Source: Pohlia nutans (taxonomy: Eukaryota; Streptophyta; Bryopsida; Bryales; Mniaceae). From it: 64,000 nucleotides of DNA. Both the position numbers and the translations under genes were made by a program. The notes beneath the pieces are model-generated. The model searched no databases and was not told the DNA's origin. It worked only from the letters and a program-made list of their open reading frames with translations. This document shows, one piece after another, positions 12,821-23,900 of the stretch. Within the stretch, counting starts at the first letter, position 1. Each line of letters opens with the position of its first letter. Location of the stretch: positions 434,001 through 498,000 of the forward strand of contig CM040088.1 of the NCBI GenBank assembly GCA_022496805.1. The letters run 5' to 3'.

Positions 12821-13548
12821 TCAGAAGACTTTGAGAATAATTTTGGAGGGCACTTTCTTGCTGTAGGCTTCCCAGTACTTATGGTATTTGATTTTTCACA
12901 GTCTGTCGTCGCGGTTCGCACGGTCAATCAGTAGCGCTGTCAAGAAGGTAACATAGAAGTAAGGCATGGCCTGCATCACCCATGGAAATACAGTCAATTC
13001 ATGAAGCTCTGTTCAAATTCAAGATGTACGTAGTTACGTGCAGAGCAAGCTGGCCGTGCATGTGTCATTCATCGTTGCAGCTAAGCAAATGAGAGCCAGG
13101 GGAGAGAGATGCACTTACATGTTTGAAGAGAGCTGATATGCTCCAACAGAAGGCAGCACCGATTTCTGGAGCATAATGGATATGTCTTGCAAGGCCCCAC
13201 CTGGACGGACCAGGTCACAATTAATACTTACAGGAACATATTAAATCAGGTGGATAATTTAACAGAAGTTACTTGCAAATTCACATCGCTGTAATTAATT
13301 AATGACTGAAAGCAAGCGAGCGGGACTGCAACGCATTGAAAGAAAGTTGAAACTAGGCTTCTCACAGTTGAGAGATTGAGGTGATTACCAGCCAGCTGTA
13401 AGCAGTAGACTTCTCTTGTGCTCACCCCACTCTGTCTGATAATGAGCTTGAATCTATCCAATCAATGATCTGACAATGTCAAGACCTTTCATAGCGAAAG
13501 AGAGGCGTATAAAAAACATACATATAAATATGGTATAGTACATAGTAC

Positions 13549-13592
13549 ATATATATATATATATACACACACAGAGACACACACACACACGA
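13549..13592. repeat. TA and CA microsatellites
   Basis: A run of TA dinucleotides is followed by ACAC/GAGACACAC repeats in an intron of the DWF5 copy. Confidence 0.8.
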
Positions 13593-14940
13593 AAGGCCGT
13601 GGCCAGAAAACTTAAAAACCGGAAACCATCACTACAGAAGTCAGGCATCAAACGAAGTAATACAAAAATGAACACCAAGAGATTGCAGAGTAAATTATTT
13701 GATCAAACGCATTTATCAAGTAGTAACTACGGAGCCAATTGGAACTCATGGACTGATCAAGTAGACGAAACCATTCATTTAAATGAATCTATAGTGCCAA
13801 TTAGTTAATTAAATAGACCTTGGTGGGAACTCTCCCCCAAATTCGGCATTTGCCATGGGTATGACGGAACAGTTGACGTTGTCGATCGCAGTCCCAAACC
13901 ACATAGATGCAAAATAGTCCGAACAAGAAAATCGTCAATGCAACCTGCATTCCCGTAAAACATGTTTGTATCCATGAATTTCCGAAATGATTCGTATTAT
14001 TTTGACAGACACGAGGAAAGGAAGCGAGGGCTAGGCATTTCTGAATAATTCTGGATGCTTGCATGGATGGATGCATGCGAGGTATCTAGCTAGGCATGCA
14101 TACATTACTTAATGATCGACATGGACCGTAAGCAGGAACTGTAACCATCCTCCTCTGTCTGTCGACTGAAGTCAGGTGAAGGAAGAGTACTCCTTTGCCA
14201 AGTTGAATTGGATGTGTTATTGATATCAGAGTAATACCAGACTTTAATTGCTACACGCACAAGCACATACAAGAGTACAGCAACGGTATCAGGCCATTTG
14301 TGCTCTGATCACCTTACGTTTATTGCTACAGAAAAACGATACAAGAACAGACAGACAAGAAGTCTGCAAGACAGAGTATATAGAAACCAGCCGAGAGACG
14401 ACCGGATGGATGAATGTCATCCTGAGCTAAACTACATGTCATCCAATGCTCATCTATGCCAGCACAACAATATGTGTCACCAAATACAAGTTCACCGATG
14501 AATACACCACAGGAATCCACGTCAGACATGTGTAGGTCACAAACCACCCAGCTGCACGCACAACATTCCATGCACGGACAGTTGCACCGTACCTACGTCA
14601 GTTACGTTCAATCCATCTTGATCATGCATGCAAAGTTACGATGCTAGACAGACTGACTCACTGTAGTCTGTTAGTATATTTAATTAGAAATTCTAATCGT
14701 ATGATCCTGAAGGCATAATTAATTGCAAGCTAGCGGAACGTCAGTTCGTTAGACAATCCCTGCAAGTACTTAACCCATCGACCCCAGGCAGGAAGATTTG
14801 GCGGACTCAGCCGCCCGGGGCTGTCCCTTGTAGCCCCGTAGCGTTGGGTTTCTGAACTCGTAGCCTCCATTTTACATAGCCATTAGATCCTAAAAATGCT
14901 CCCTCTTGCCCTGGCTAAAGTACCCCACAGGGGCTAAACA

Positions 14941-15144
14941 CCAGGGTCTCATATGCGATTCCCGGTGTGCGTTTCCCTGTGAGTGTCACTTTTCCCACCG
15001 AGCCTCAAGAGTTGACACGTGTTAAACTTTCCTTTTACAAGCAGGTGAGTCAACATTAAACTGGTGAATAAGCAGCTTTAAGACTCACTGGGAAAAGTGA
15101 GACTCGCAGGGAAATCACACAGGGAATCGCATATGAGACCCTGG
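14941..15144. mobile_element. Foldback MITE in the DWF5 pseudogene
   Basis: Outer 23-bp perfect inverted repeat: CCAGGGTCTCATATGCGATT at 14941 pairs with AATCGCATATGAGACCCTGG ending at 15144. Pairing continues imperfectly inward to about 15011 and 15074 (CACTTTTCCCA / TGGGAAAAGTG), giving ~70-bp arms and a ~60-bp loop. It may be part of a larger insertion of about 14770-15240 containing several AGCCCC motifs. Confidence 0.75.
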
Positions 15145-16140
15145 TGAAAGTTTGGGGAATGATTAGCCCTCCATTGGCCCCAATTATATATATAGCCCAC
15201 TAGCCCCGGGGCTAGTTTTGCAGAATCTTCTTCTGGATTTGCCAGTGACAAGCCCGTTGATCAGTTCTTGAGGAGAGAAGAGTTAGAGTGACGAGTCCAC
15301 TAGTAAAAATCTTGTCTAATGTGACAGCCTAAATGTTTGGAGCAACAAGTCCATAGTGAAGCAAACTAAGTCGTCGTCTATGATATTTCTAGAGTGCTAG
15401 ATTGTTCTCACATTAATGTAGACTTAGTAAGATAATTAGCATATGGATGAGAAAGTACCTCGATCGCGAGCAATCTCCATTGAACACCAGAAGGCTGCCT
15501 CCGTCCAGAAGAACTTTGTGATATATATAATCATCAGTAAGCTACTAACCATCAGGGAATCCAAAACTTTCCCCTGGCTATCATGCTGGCCGCATGCATG
15601 CAACACATGCATACATATGCCAATTGAGAAACAAGTAAGTACATCATCAAGCCAGGAGACTTACGTGGAGCATTGATAGCGACCTCTCCCCCAAAGATGT
15701 ACGTCAACTTTCAGGAAAATTGCACATATATATGCAAGCTTCTTGGAGACAAGAGAAATTAAGATCTATCATTTTTTAGAAGTTACTGCTTACTTGCTTG
15801 ATGGCAAAGCTGATTATAAGAATGGCCCAGCCCATTATCCCAAGACGGCAATTCATGAGCACTTTGATATCCAACGACCTTGCTATCCTTGGGTACAGTT
15901 CCATTCCCTGAAAATTTTATTAATTCAGTCACAGACTGATAAGTGATCTGCTCATGGATGCATCTAGAGTTGTAAGTAGTACGCCTATTCAAGAAAAATA
16001 TCAGATCGAAAGAACGACATCACGACGGTACGGTGCATGCTCTAAGGATTGCATCATGGTATCCCTAGCCTTACACTAAAGAAGTCCACCAAGGCATTGC
16101 CAGATGAGCCCCAGTCGTTGGTTGAAGGTGAAATGTGACC

Positions 16141-17326
16141 CTGTCCCAAACCATGCACTTCGTTAGAAGAAAACCAATATATATATATATGTATATGTAT
16201 TTATATATGCAATCAATGCAAATGGATGAGGATCCCGGTCGCGGTCGCGGTCGCAGTCACGGTCACGTACAGCCAAGACTGATCACGCAGGTTTCACCCT
16301 AATCTCAATCTACTCTCCAGCCGGGCGTCCTACTCATGCACATGGATATTATCTTATAAAGATTACCCTAATTCACTGCCAAAGCGAAATGTCGGCAGCA
16401 GTCCATGCCCAGGCTCGCAACACAGAAACAGAGGGCTCAACGTCATGATAGATGATCTGGTTTCCGGCACCGCCACCGGCAAGCACACTCGTCGCACGCG
16501 CTGGGGTGATGATCATATCCTGCGTTTCTGCGTGCTCCGTCAGGCTCACGTACCGGCCATCGTCGTCGTCGACGTGCGATCGACAACGGTGCCACGTACG
16601 AGTGCGACGCCAGCAACCAGGGACAATGTATAGTACATAATCAATTACTCGATCGATCGCCTACCCGGCTTACCAGGGATGCATGCCATGCCCATGGCTC
16701 CATGCCAGTGAGGTCTGTATGAATGAATGAATGAACGAACGAACGAACGAACGAATGCTTCAATTCGCCCGTAGTCCGGCCAGCATGGAAATGGACAGTC
16801 ACGGAATGCACAGGAGATGCTGCAACGGAACGCTGGATCCCAGACTTAGCTTGCGATATAGAGACATGAATGCAGGTAGGCATGGAGAAGCAAGCTAAGC
16901 ATGTGGAGAACTAAGTAGAGCCGGGTTGTGAAGGAAGAAATGCACCGGTCGATGGTGGGAATTAATTCAGTGGGACGGCCCCGCGCGCGCGAGCGAGCGC
17001 CCGAGTGAATAGAATAGAATTGCAGGGGCCGGGGCTGCAAGCGCGGGCGGACGGGCGGGCGGGCGGCGCCCGGCAAGGGGGTGGGCGACCAAGCCCAAGC
17101 GAGGTGGTCCTGCAGCATATGTATATATCATTCGGCTGCTCCGCTCTCGATCTTCCCAGACGACGCTCTTGATCCAGTTTGGAAGGGTTTGCTCTCCCTA
17201 CCTACTGACTGGCACAGGTAACTCACGCCTGCAGGCACTCACTCACGCACTCACGTATCTCCCTCCCTCGCTAACCCCCGCTAGGCAAGCTAGCTCTCTT
17301 TCATGACGGTCTTCAGGCTCTCTTTC
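16141..17326. other. 5' flank of the DWF5 pseudogene
   Basis: The missing N-terminal exons were looked for on the minus strand and not found. Contents: a GGTCGC/GGTCAC short repeat near 16228-16265, a (GAAT)n(GAAC)n microsatellite at 16720-16757, and a GC-rich patch with GGGCG repeats at 16980-17080. No gene supported. Confidence 0.5.
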
Positions 17327-17564
17327 TTAACCTTAAAGGGCTGATGGGGATAGTAAGTATATACGTTGCCATATACTTGAAAATTTATTGTAAATGAAAA
17401 GTTCCAAATCGAGACCCCAATAGCTCATTAAAATCATGTCGACGTGAATTTTAACTTCACTTTCGATCCTAAACCCATAGGAGGTGTGGAACTATTTCAA
17501 ATACAATGGAATATTGGTGTATAATATTGGTCGGAAAGGGCTCTTTGGACCTTTAAGGGTTAAC
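17327..17564. mobile_element. Short TTAACC-terminated element
   Basis: TTAACCTTAAAGG at the left and CCTTTAAGGGTTAA at the right are inverted complements. This is a small member of the TTAACCC family described in the findings. Confidence 0.5.
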
Positions 17565-18024
17565 TACCGTACCACTAGTAGGAAATCTGTTGTTTTTCAC
17601 TTACTATAAATGAAAAAGGAATGAAGCTGCGCCAAATACATGGGTTGTGTTAGTGATGGTGAGTGGTTTTGGTCACAAGAAAACAAAAATATAAATATAA
17701 TATATAGCCACTATTCACTGTTCCTACAAAGTGGGGAATGAAAAACGACAAGTCTGCTACTAGTGTAGTGTCTACTACAATCGCATGATATGCGATTACA
17801 TGTACTGTATATACATATATGCCTATATATTGCACGCACTGCATTTATACACTCCTCCCGCCCCTTCATTGCATGCACTGCATTTATGCTCCACGGAAGC
17901 AACGATCGCTCGCATTTGCATACCCTCCCGGACTCACAATCATGATTACCTACCTACTCTTATCATATTGTAGTTGCAAGTTCGGTAGGTATCACCAAAG
18001 TGTAGAAAACTTTCTAAATTTAGA

Positions 18025-18983
18025 TACCGTACCTTCCAAGCAGCTTCGTCATGCTTCAAACGAATATTTAATATTTTTCAAAAAGTCATGTTCGTTTGCT
18101 ATTTTTATAGATTAGTTAAATTCGTTTTCTTGAAAAAACATGATATTGTATTTTCATCATTCATCCAAATGGGCCTTGCAAGTTAGTACCACTATATGGA
18201 TTACTTCACTTGCTATGTAATGATTGAGTGATGTGTAGTCTTGTGCTTTATACAAAATTCAGGACACTAGTGCCAACAATGAATGTGGGATATGTAGAAC
18301 TCTCACTTCTTGTTCTTCTTAATCACCGGTTAAACTCCTTTACAAAAATGTGAATAACTTGAGCAAAAATACATCAAATCACAAAATTCTTTTTGGAAGT
18401 GAAAGATTACGTGAAAATGCAACTAATCTTAGTTGAAGAATTCTCAAAATAAGATAGTCTACTATGCACAATTGAGCCTCCAAAGTCTGATCACAACACA
18501 TGTTCTTCTCATTCAACTCATGCACGTTTTTCATAGCCTTACTGAATTTTGTCTATATATCATGCATAAAAACTTCAAATCACAAAATTCTTTTTGGAGG
18601 TGATAGACAACTTGTCCTTCTCACTTTTCTTAGTTGAAAACATTTCTAAATAAGATCATTTGGTATGCTCAATTGTGCATCAAAGTCTACTGAAAATATG
18701 GTGTGGTGAGAATTCACATGAGCTTGCAAGTTCATATCCCATATCATTTGGGAGTGACTTGGAATGAACTTGATTACAAGGTCAGCTCTTTCTTCCCCTA
18801 AATCTCACACTCTCCTACTCTGAATAATGATAAAATATGTGAAAAATGGTAATATTTCAACATTTCGACAATTCCAAAAAACAATTACTATGGTATTAGG
18901 CAAAATCTACTCATAATTTCCAAAAAAATTCGTCTTGACTTTTTTGAATTAATTAAAGACGAAGCTGCTTGGAAGGTACGGTA
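18025..18983. mobile_element. 959-bp element with perfect 26-bp terminal inverted repeats
   Basis: TACCGTACCTTCCAAGCAGC begins at 18025 and its exact complement ends at 18983; the perfect pairing covers 26 bp. The AT-rich interior has no open frame of note. It contains a direct duplication: CAAATCACAAAATTCTTTTT occurs near 18375 and again near 18574, each followed by similar AGTTGAA and AATAAGAT blocks, about 205 bp apart. Confidence 0.7.
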
Positions 18984-20565
18984 CACGGACGATTTTCATC
19001 AACTAAACTTTTCTTCATTGTTATTTACACCTTAGGTAAAAAAATCGGAATTTTCTTGTACATTTTGTAATTGATGTGAGTTTTCTTTACAATCACTTCA
19101 TAAAACTAGAGCAATTTCAAAATTTCACCAAAATTTATGAAAAATTCATGATTTGTAGTAGACATGTTACATCATCTACTGAAAATATAAATATAAGTTT
19201 TTGTATTATTTTTAGTAGCAAAATTGAGTGTGACATATAAAGCATGATTCCATGGTCATAGGCCCAGGCATTTAGGGGTTAAGTTATGTGTCACTCCTGC
19301 GGTGTCACTCCCATGGTGTCACTGAGCTCGCACATGACTGAGGTTTTTCTGCCCCGCCATGCCATCTGCCATCCGCCATCCGCTTGGACAGGTGGTGGGG
19401 CGTGAGAGGCCGGCTTTTACGGTCTTGAGGGCCATGATGGCGAGGCAACGTGGCTTTGGTCACGGCCACGCACATGAGCCAACGCCCCGCCCCGCCCCGC
19501 CAATGTAATTCGCATACGCCTCAGCCGGATCAACCAAACACTAACACTAGTCTCTCGCACATGAAGCTGCAAGTTGCAGCCGGCTGTTGCAGCCGGCTGT
19601 TGCAGCCTCAGTTGATGAAAATACATGTGGAAGCTTAGGAGTGGCGCGCTATTTTCGGCAAGGCATTTAATATTGTCTTACAAGCTCAGCTAAGGCTGTA
19701 ACAGCCGTGAACAGTGATTGCAAATGGCTGCAAGGTTTTTGAGCATCTGTGAGCGCAGCCGCATCTTGCAGATCTTCGCCAATCGAGATCTTCGAGAACA
19801 CTGTGCTGCTTATACCAGTGCTGCGGCTGCAGCCGGCGGTTGAGGTCGATGTGCGGGGGCCTACTGAAGATACCTCGAATCGCAGGCCAAAACTAAGTTA
19901 GCATCAGGTGGCCCACGCAGCCAGCGGTGAAAAGAAGCAGCGCGAGCCCTGGCGGTGGTGAAGTCCGCCAGTGGGCTCACGAACATGCTGCAAAATCATG
20001 GCGGACGCCGGCGGGCACCAACGAGTTCCATCCAACTCTGTTAGCTTCGCCGGCGGTCTTCTCCCGCCCAGCTCGACCTCTGCCACAGCGCCGCGCCAAC
20101 TCCTTTTCCCCTTTTACCACGCTGTTTCACTCCACGATTTCCCTTTCACCGCGGGTTCTTACTGCGATGCGCTGGTTCCAGGCAATTTCGGCCACGGACT
20201 CGCCTAAACCCAAGGAAGGGACCCGGTGTGAACCGGGATTTTTGCGATCGGGTCTTTTCAGTTTTTTCCCTGGTTTACCTGGCGCCGATGGCGATGGCGT
20301 TTGAGGCCGCGGCAGCATGTGCGTGGGCGACCAAGTCCGCCACCAGCCACCGATCCTCCAGCCACTGCTGGAGCGCCACCTGCCATGGCGGGTGGCGGGT
20401 GGCGGAGTTGGAAACCTGCATGTGCGTGAGCCCAGTTCCAATTCCGCCACTCCGCCTGGCGCACACGGATGAGTCTCATCCAAGGCCACTGCCACACGCC
20501 ACTCACTGGCGAACTGAACTGCATGTGCTTGAGCTCACTCCCTTGCACCTCCACAATTCCACCAA
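18984..20565. other. Intergenic DNA upstream of the HBS1-like gene
   Basis: An isolated AGGGGTTAA end lies near 19273. The stretch 19320-20480 is GC-richer, with GCAGCCGGCTGTT repeats at 19577-19605 and GGCGGGTGGC repeats near 20390. Open frames here lack coding character. No gene supported. Confidence 0.4.
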
Positions 20566-20580
20566 TTTAGGGTTAGGGTT
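20566..20580 (+). promoter_or_regulatory. Telo-box upstream of the HBS1-like gene
   Basis: TTTAGGGTTAGGGTT holds two telomere-like units about 330 bp before the ATG. In plants, telo-boxes (AAACCCTAA in either orientation) are typical of promoters and 5' leaders of translation-machinery genes, which fits the downstream product. Function is inferred from position. Confidence 0.55.
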
Positions 20581-20908
20581 CGTCCTCTCCCCCCCTTACC
20601 TTTTTTGTGACTCTCGCAGATCAATCCGGGAATTTCCGTCTGTTTGTTCATGCGGTAGCTTAGCTTGTCAGTCCATTGCTGTAGCTTCTCCAAGGTCATT
20701 CATGATGAGCTTGTGGTGTTGAGATCGACCATGGAGTTTTAGCTTTCAATGAGTGCTTGTGTTTTGTGAGTGTAATGCCGTTCTTAGTTGCGGCAGAATG
20801 GACCTAAACTTTCGGAAATCGAATCATGTCTCGTTTTGTATTTTAGGAGCTCAGTAACTGTAGTGGAAGTTGGGTAAGAGTTGGAGGGCCGGAAGGAAGC
20901 TAGGAGCA

Positions 20909-23900
20909 ATGCCTCGGAAGTGGAGATCGTCGGATTACGACGACGATGGTTACGATGACTACGATGAAGAGGACTATTATAACGAAGAGGAAGAATACGC
21001 TGAGGAGAAGCCGGCTTCTTCCTCGTCGGTGTCAGGTGAGATTCTCAGCTTCTCGGTGGGTTACCTTTAGCTTCATTTAGTGGGGTTCAGTAATAGGATG
21101 GAGTAGTTGGTATTGAACTCATTCTTGTTGGTTTTTAGGGTTTGGAGGTCTCCTGCTACTTTATCCCCCTTCCTACTGAGGGCAGAGTTCTCCGGATTTC
21201 TTTTGGTTCAGCTCTTGCAGTGGTTTTCTTTCGCCTGATTTACATACGACATTGGCCCGTCGATTCTGTCCGGCAAATTATTGCACATATAGTGATTTCG
21301 CGCCCGGAGCTACTGGGAATTAGTTTTATATTTTCAATTTCGAATCAACCATCGCGAAGATAGTAAGCGGCAATTGTGCAAGTACCGATACTTTATGGAA
21401 GATCTTTGATGGTGATCGCATCTTTGTCTAGGTCGAGGTACTTTGCATCACTGTGGATGTTATTGCGGAGATTGTGTGTGCACTGCATCACTAGTTTCCT
21501 GATTAGGTTGTTTGCTGGGGTTTATCAGGTAATTCTCAAAGCCCTATATCGATACAGCAGCCAATTGTAGCGCAAGTTGAAGAGCCTGAGGTGGAGGAAG
21601 GATTTTGGGGTTGCCCCGTGTGCACTTTCGATAATCCACTGGATTGTTTGACTTGCGACATTTGTGATACCCCGCGTGAAGAAGTCAGTGAAGACGTCAG
21701 CAGCACTTCATCGTCCTCGAAAGACACAGGTATTATGTCATATCGTATCGTATGCTTCTGTTTCAGCTCCGGTCGTTATCCCGGTTTTTGTCAACGATTG
21801 TGGAACCGTCGCCACTCAGTAGTCAATTGATACGCGGACACTGAGTCCCTGCATAATGAGGCCAATCTACTTGAACTTTCAGCTCATGACGGTACTGTAG
21901 CTCCCTAGAGTTTTGGTGGATGCAAATTATGGTCCTTCTGTCTCCAAGTGATGAAATTTGAGTCTAGATTTAGTTGCGGGTTCTGTGCGATATACGATTG
22001 GTAATTGCTATGGACGGGTACAAAACAATTGGGCCAAATTGGTGCATAGCTTTGGCCACCTGTCCAGTACAAATTTTTTACTTGAGCAGTTCGCAGTAGC
22101 TTAGTATTTTCTTTGGTCATGGTTCCTATTTTCTTTGACCATGTGCACTCTCTGAACTAGGTTACTGAATTGGACGGAACGTTTAGCAAAATAACTTCGG
22201 TGCGTTGCTGTGGTACTTTCTTTTTACTAAAGATGATGTAGTTTGCCAACACATATCAGTCTAGTTAAATTGCTACTTTTTATAATCTCAGGTGTTGGCA
22301 GATTTAAAGATTAGACGAAGGAATAACCGAATGCTCTTGCTGTCTGCAGCCAATGATGTACCTAATATCAAGCGTGTTTCACCTCTTGCAAAAGCTCTTT
22401 TTAAACCGCTGCCAGGAACGAAATCCAATAAACCAATGACCACAACTTCTCTTAGAAGTGATACGGCGATTTTATATCAGAAACCTTGGGGCAATTCGGA
22501 CTCCTCATCACTTAATTCCAAAATAGGTGAGAATGAATTGTATGTTACTAATGTATTCCGATTCATTGTACTGGAATGAAGAAGGTTGTGCATAGCATGC
22601 TGGTAGACACGCTGTTACGTTTGATCGCTTAAAGAATTGTGAAGTCGTTCAAAATTAAAATTCCGGGAATATTTTTTGTGGTTTTCAACATTGAAGTCCA
22701 GTTTTCGACGATTGGAGTGTGGTTTTGCGGCCGTTATTCTTGGAATTCTTAATCACATCTATTTCAAGGAGTTACCGATCACATCTGTTCATGGACATTA
22801 TGGTTACTACTTTGCTTTTCTTATATTTTACAGAAACGTCCTTGCAGTGTGTCCTGTATTTACTATTCAAGTGTTGTGAACTGGTGATTTGGTTGTGCGT
22901 GCAGTGCCATTTAAATTTGATACTCTTTCTCCAGATGAGAAGAATATTGCAGCTCGCGGGCTTAAAAAACCACCTACCAGTATGTGGTGCTTTCTCTCTT
23001 CTCTGTTGTTTTCCACCTTCCCTTGTGATGGTTTGAATTCTGCAGGTTTCATCATCTAAATTTTCAGAATGTGATGTGCCTCTTTTTTAATCAATTTTTA
23101 GTGCTATCGTCATGAATATACCATCCAGTTACATACCGGTTTTGAGTGCAAGTAGTTACGTTGCAGTTTTGGGTTTACCCTTGATGCAATTTTTCGTATT
23201 ATATAATGATATGCTTATCACACGTGTTCAATTGTATGTACACAGGAGTTGCCCAAAGTCCTGATGATGTACTGAATGGAGCCAGAAGTAGCATGGCTAG
23301 AGTTGGGGTCTTGAAATCAGCCAGTTCTGCAGTGCCTAATTCAAACATCCTAGGATCAGCTCAGGTCACAGGAGCTAGCGCAAGCACAAGCACAAGCCAA
23401 GTTCAAGTTTCTGTTCATGATAATCAAGTGGCAAATGGAAGCTCTGTCGGAGTATCTTCCACGCCAAATGAACTGGCTGATACTTTGAGGCATATGACGC
23501 TTGAATCTTACGTTCCAGAATCTTGGATGTTGCAGGATTCCAACAAAGATTTTAAGCAGCTTCTACATCTTATTGTGGTAGGTTCTTAATTAACAAAATG
23601 TTTTGAATTCGTTTTCTTTTGACACGTTCATAGGCCTGTGTATTATTCACGCATGCCATTTTTATGCTTGTAGCTTAAGCATTCTTTCCTCTATGCAGGT
23701 TGGACACGTTGATGCCGGAAAATCTACACTCATGGGTCGTATTCTCCATCTCCTAGGTCGAGTTACCCAAAAAGAGATGCACAAAAATGAAAAAGAGTCT
23801 AAACAGCAGGTACACAATCCTACCAAATTCACGCTTTGTACTTTAATTCGAAACTTACATGATTGGAATATGAATTTGCGACATCTGACCTCAGGTTGTA

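Larger units (their letters stand above)
12821..16140 (-). pseudogene. DWF5: DWF5-like 7-dehydrocholesterol (Delta7-sterol) reductase, 5'-truncated with an in-frame stop
   Basis: The enzyme reduces the sterol C7-C8 double bond at the ER membrane during phytosterol and brassinosteroid synthesis. Exons read on -: 16140-16075 (GHISPSTND..GNALVDFF), 15907-15794 (GMELYPRIARSLDIKV), a short one near 15690-15665, ~15540-15459 (YITKFFWTEAAFWCSMEIAR), 13944-13819 (WDCDRQRQLFRHTHGKC), 13435-13389 (GEHKRSLLLTAG), 13200-13119 (WGLARHIHYAPEIG), 12970-12821 (PYFYVTFLTALLIDRANRDD). These match the C-terminal two thirds of the family. Missing: the N-terminal membrane spans and the block normally holding CWGCLVWVPS. 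A TGA at 12896-12898 replaces the conserved Cys after RDD, and the final IIPGIY reads IILKVF. A foldback MITE occupies the intron where the lost exon should be. Probably a pseudogene; the parent gene should lie elsewhere. Confidence 0.82.

Noticed and set aside
19927..20722. Overlapping open frames of 125 to 164 codons upstream of the HBS1-like gene
   Set aside because: They are GC-rich with Pro/Ser/His composition, exist on both strands and have no recognisable protein. Better explained as GC-rich promoter-proximal DNA.
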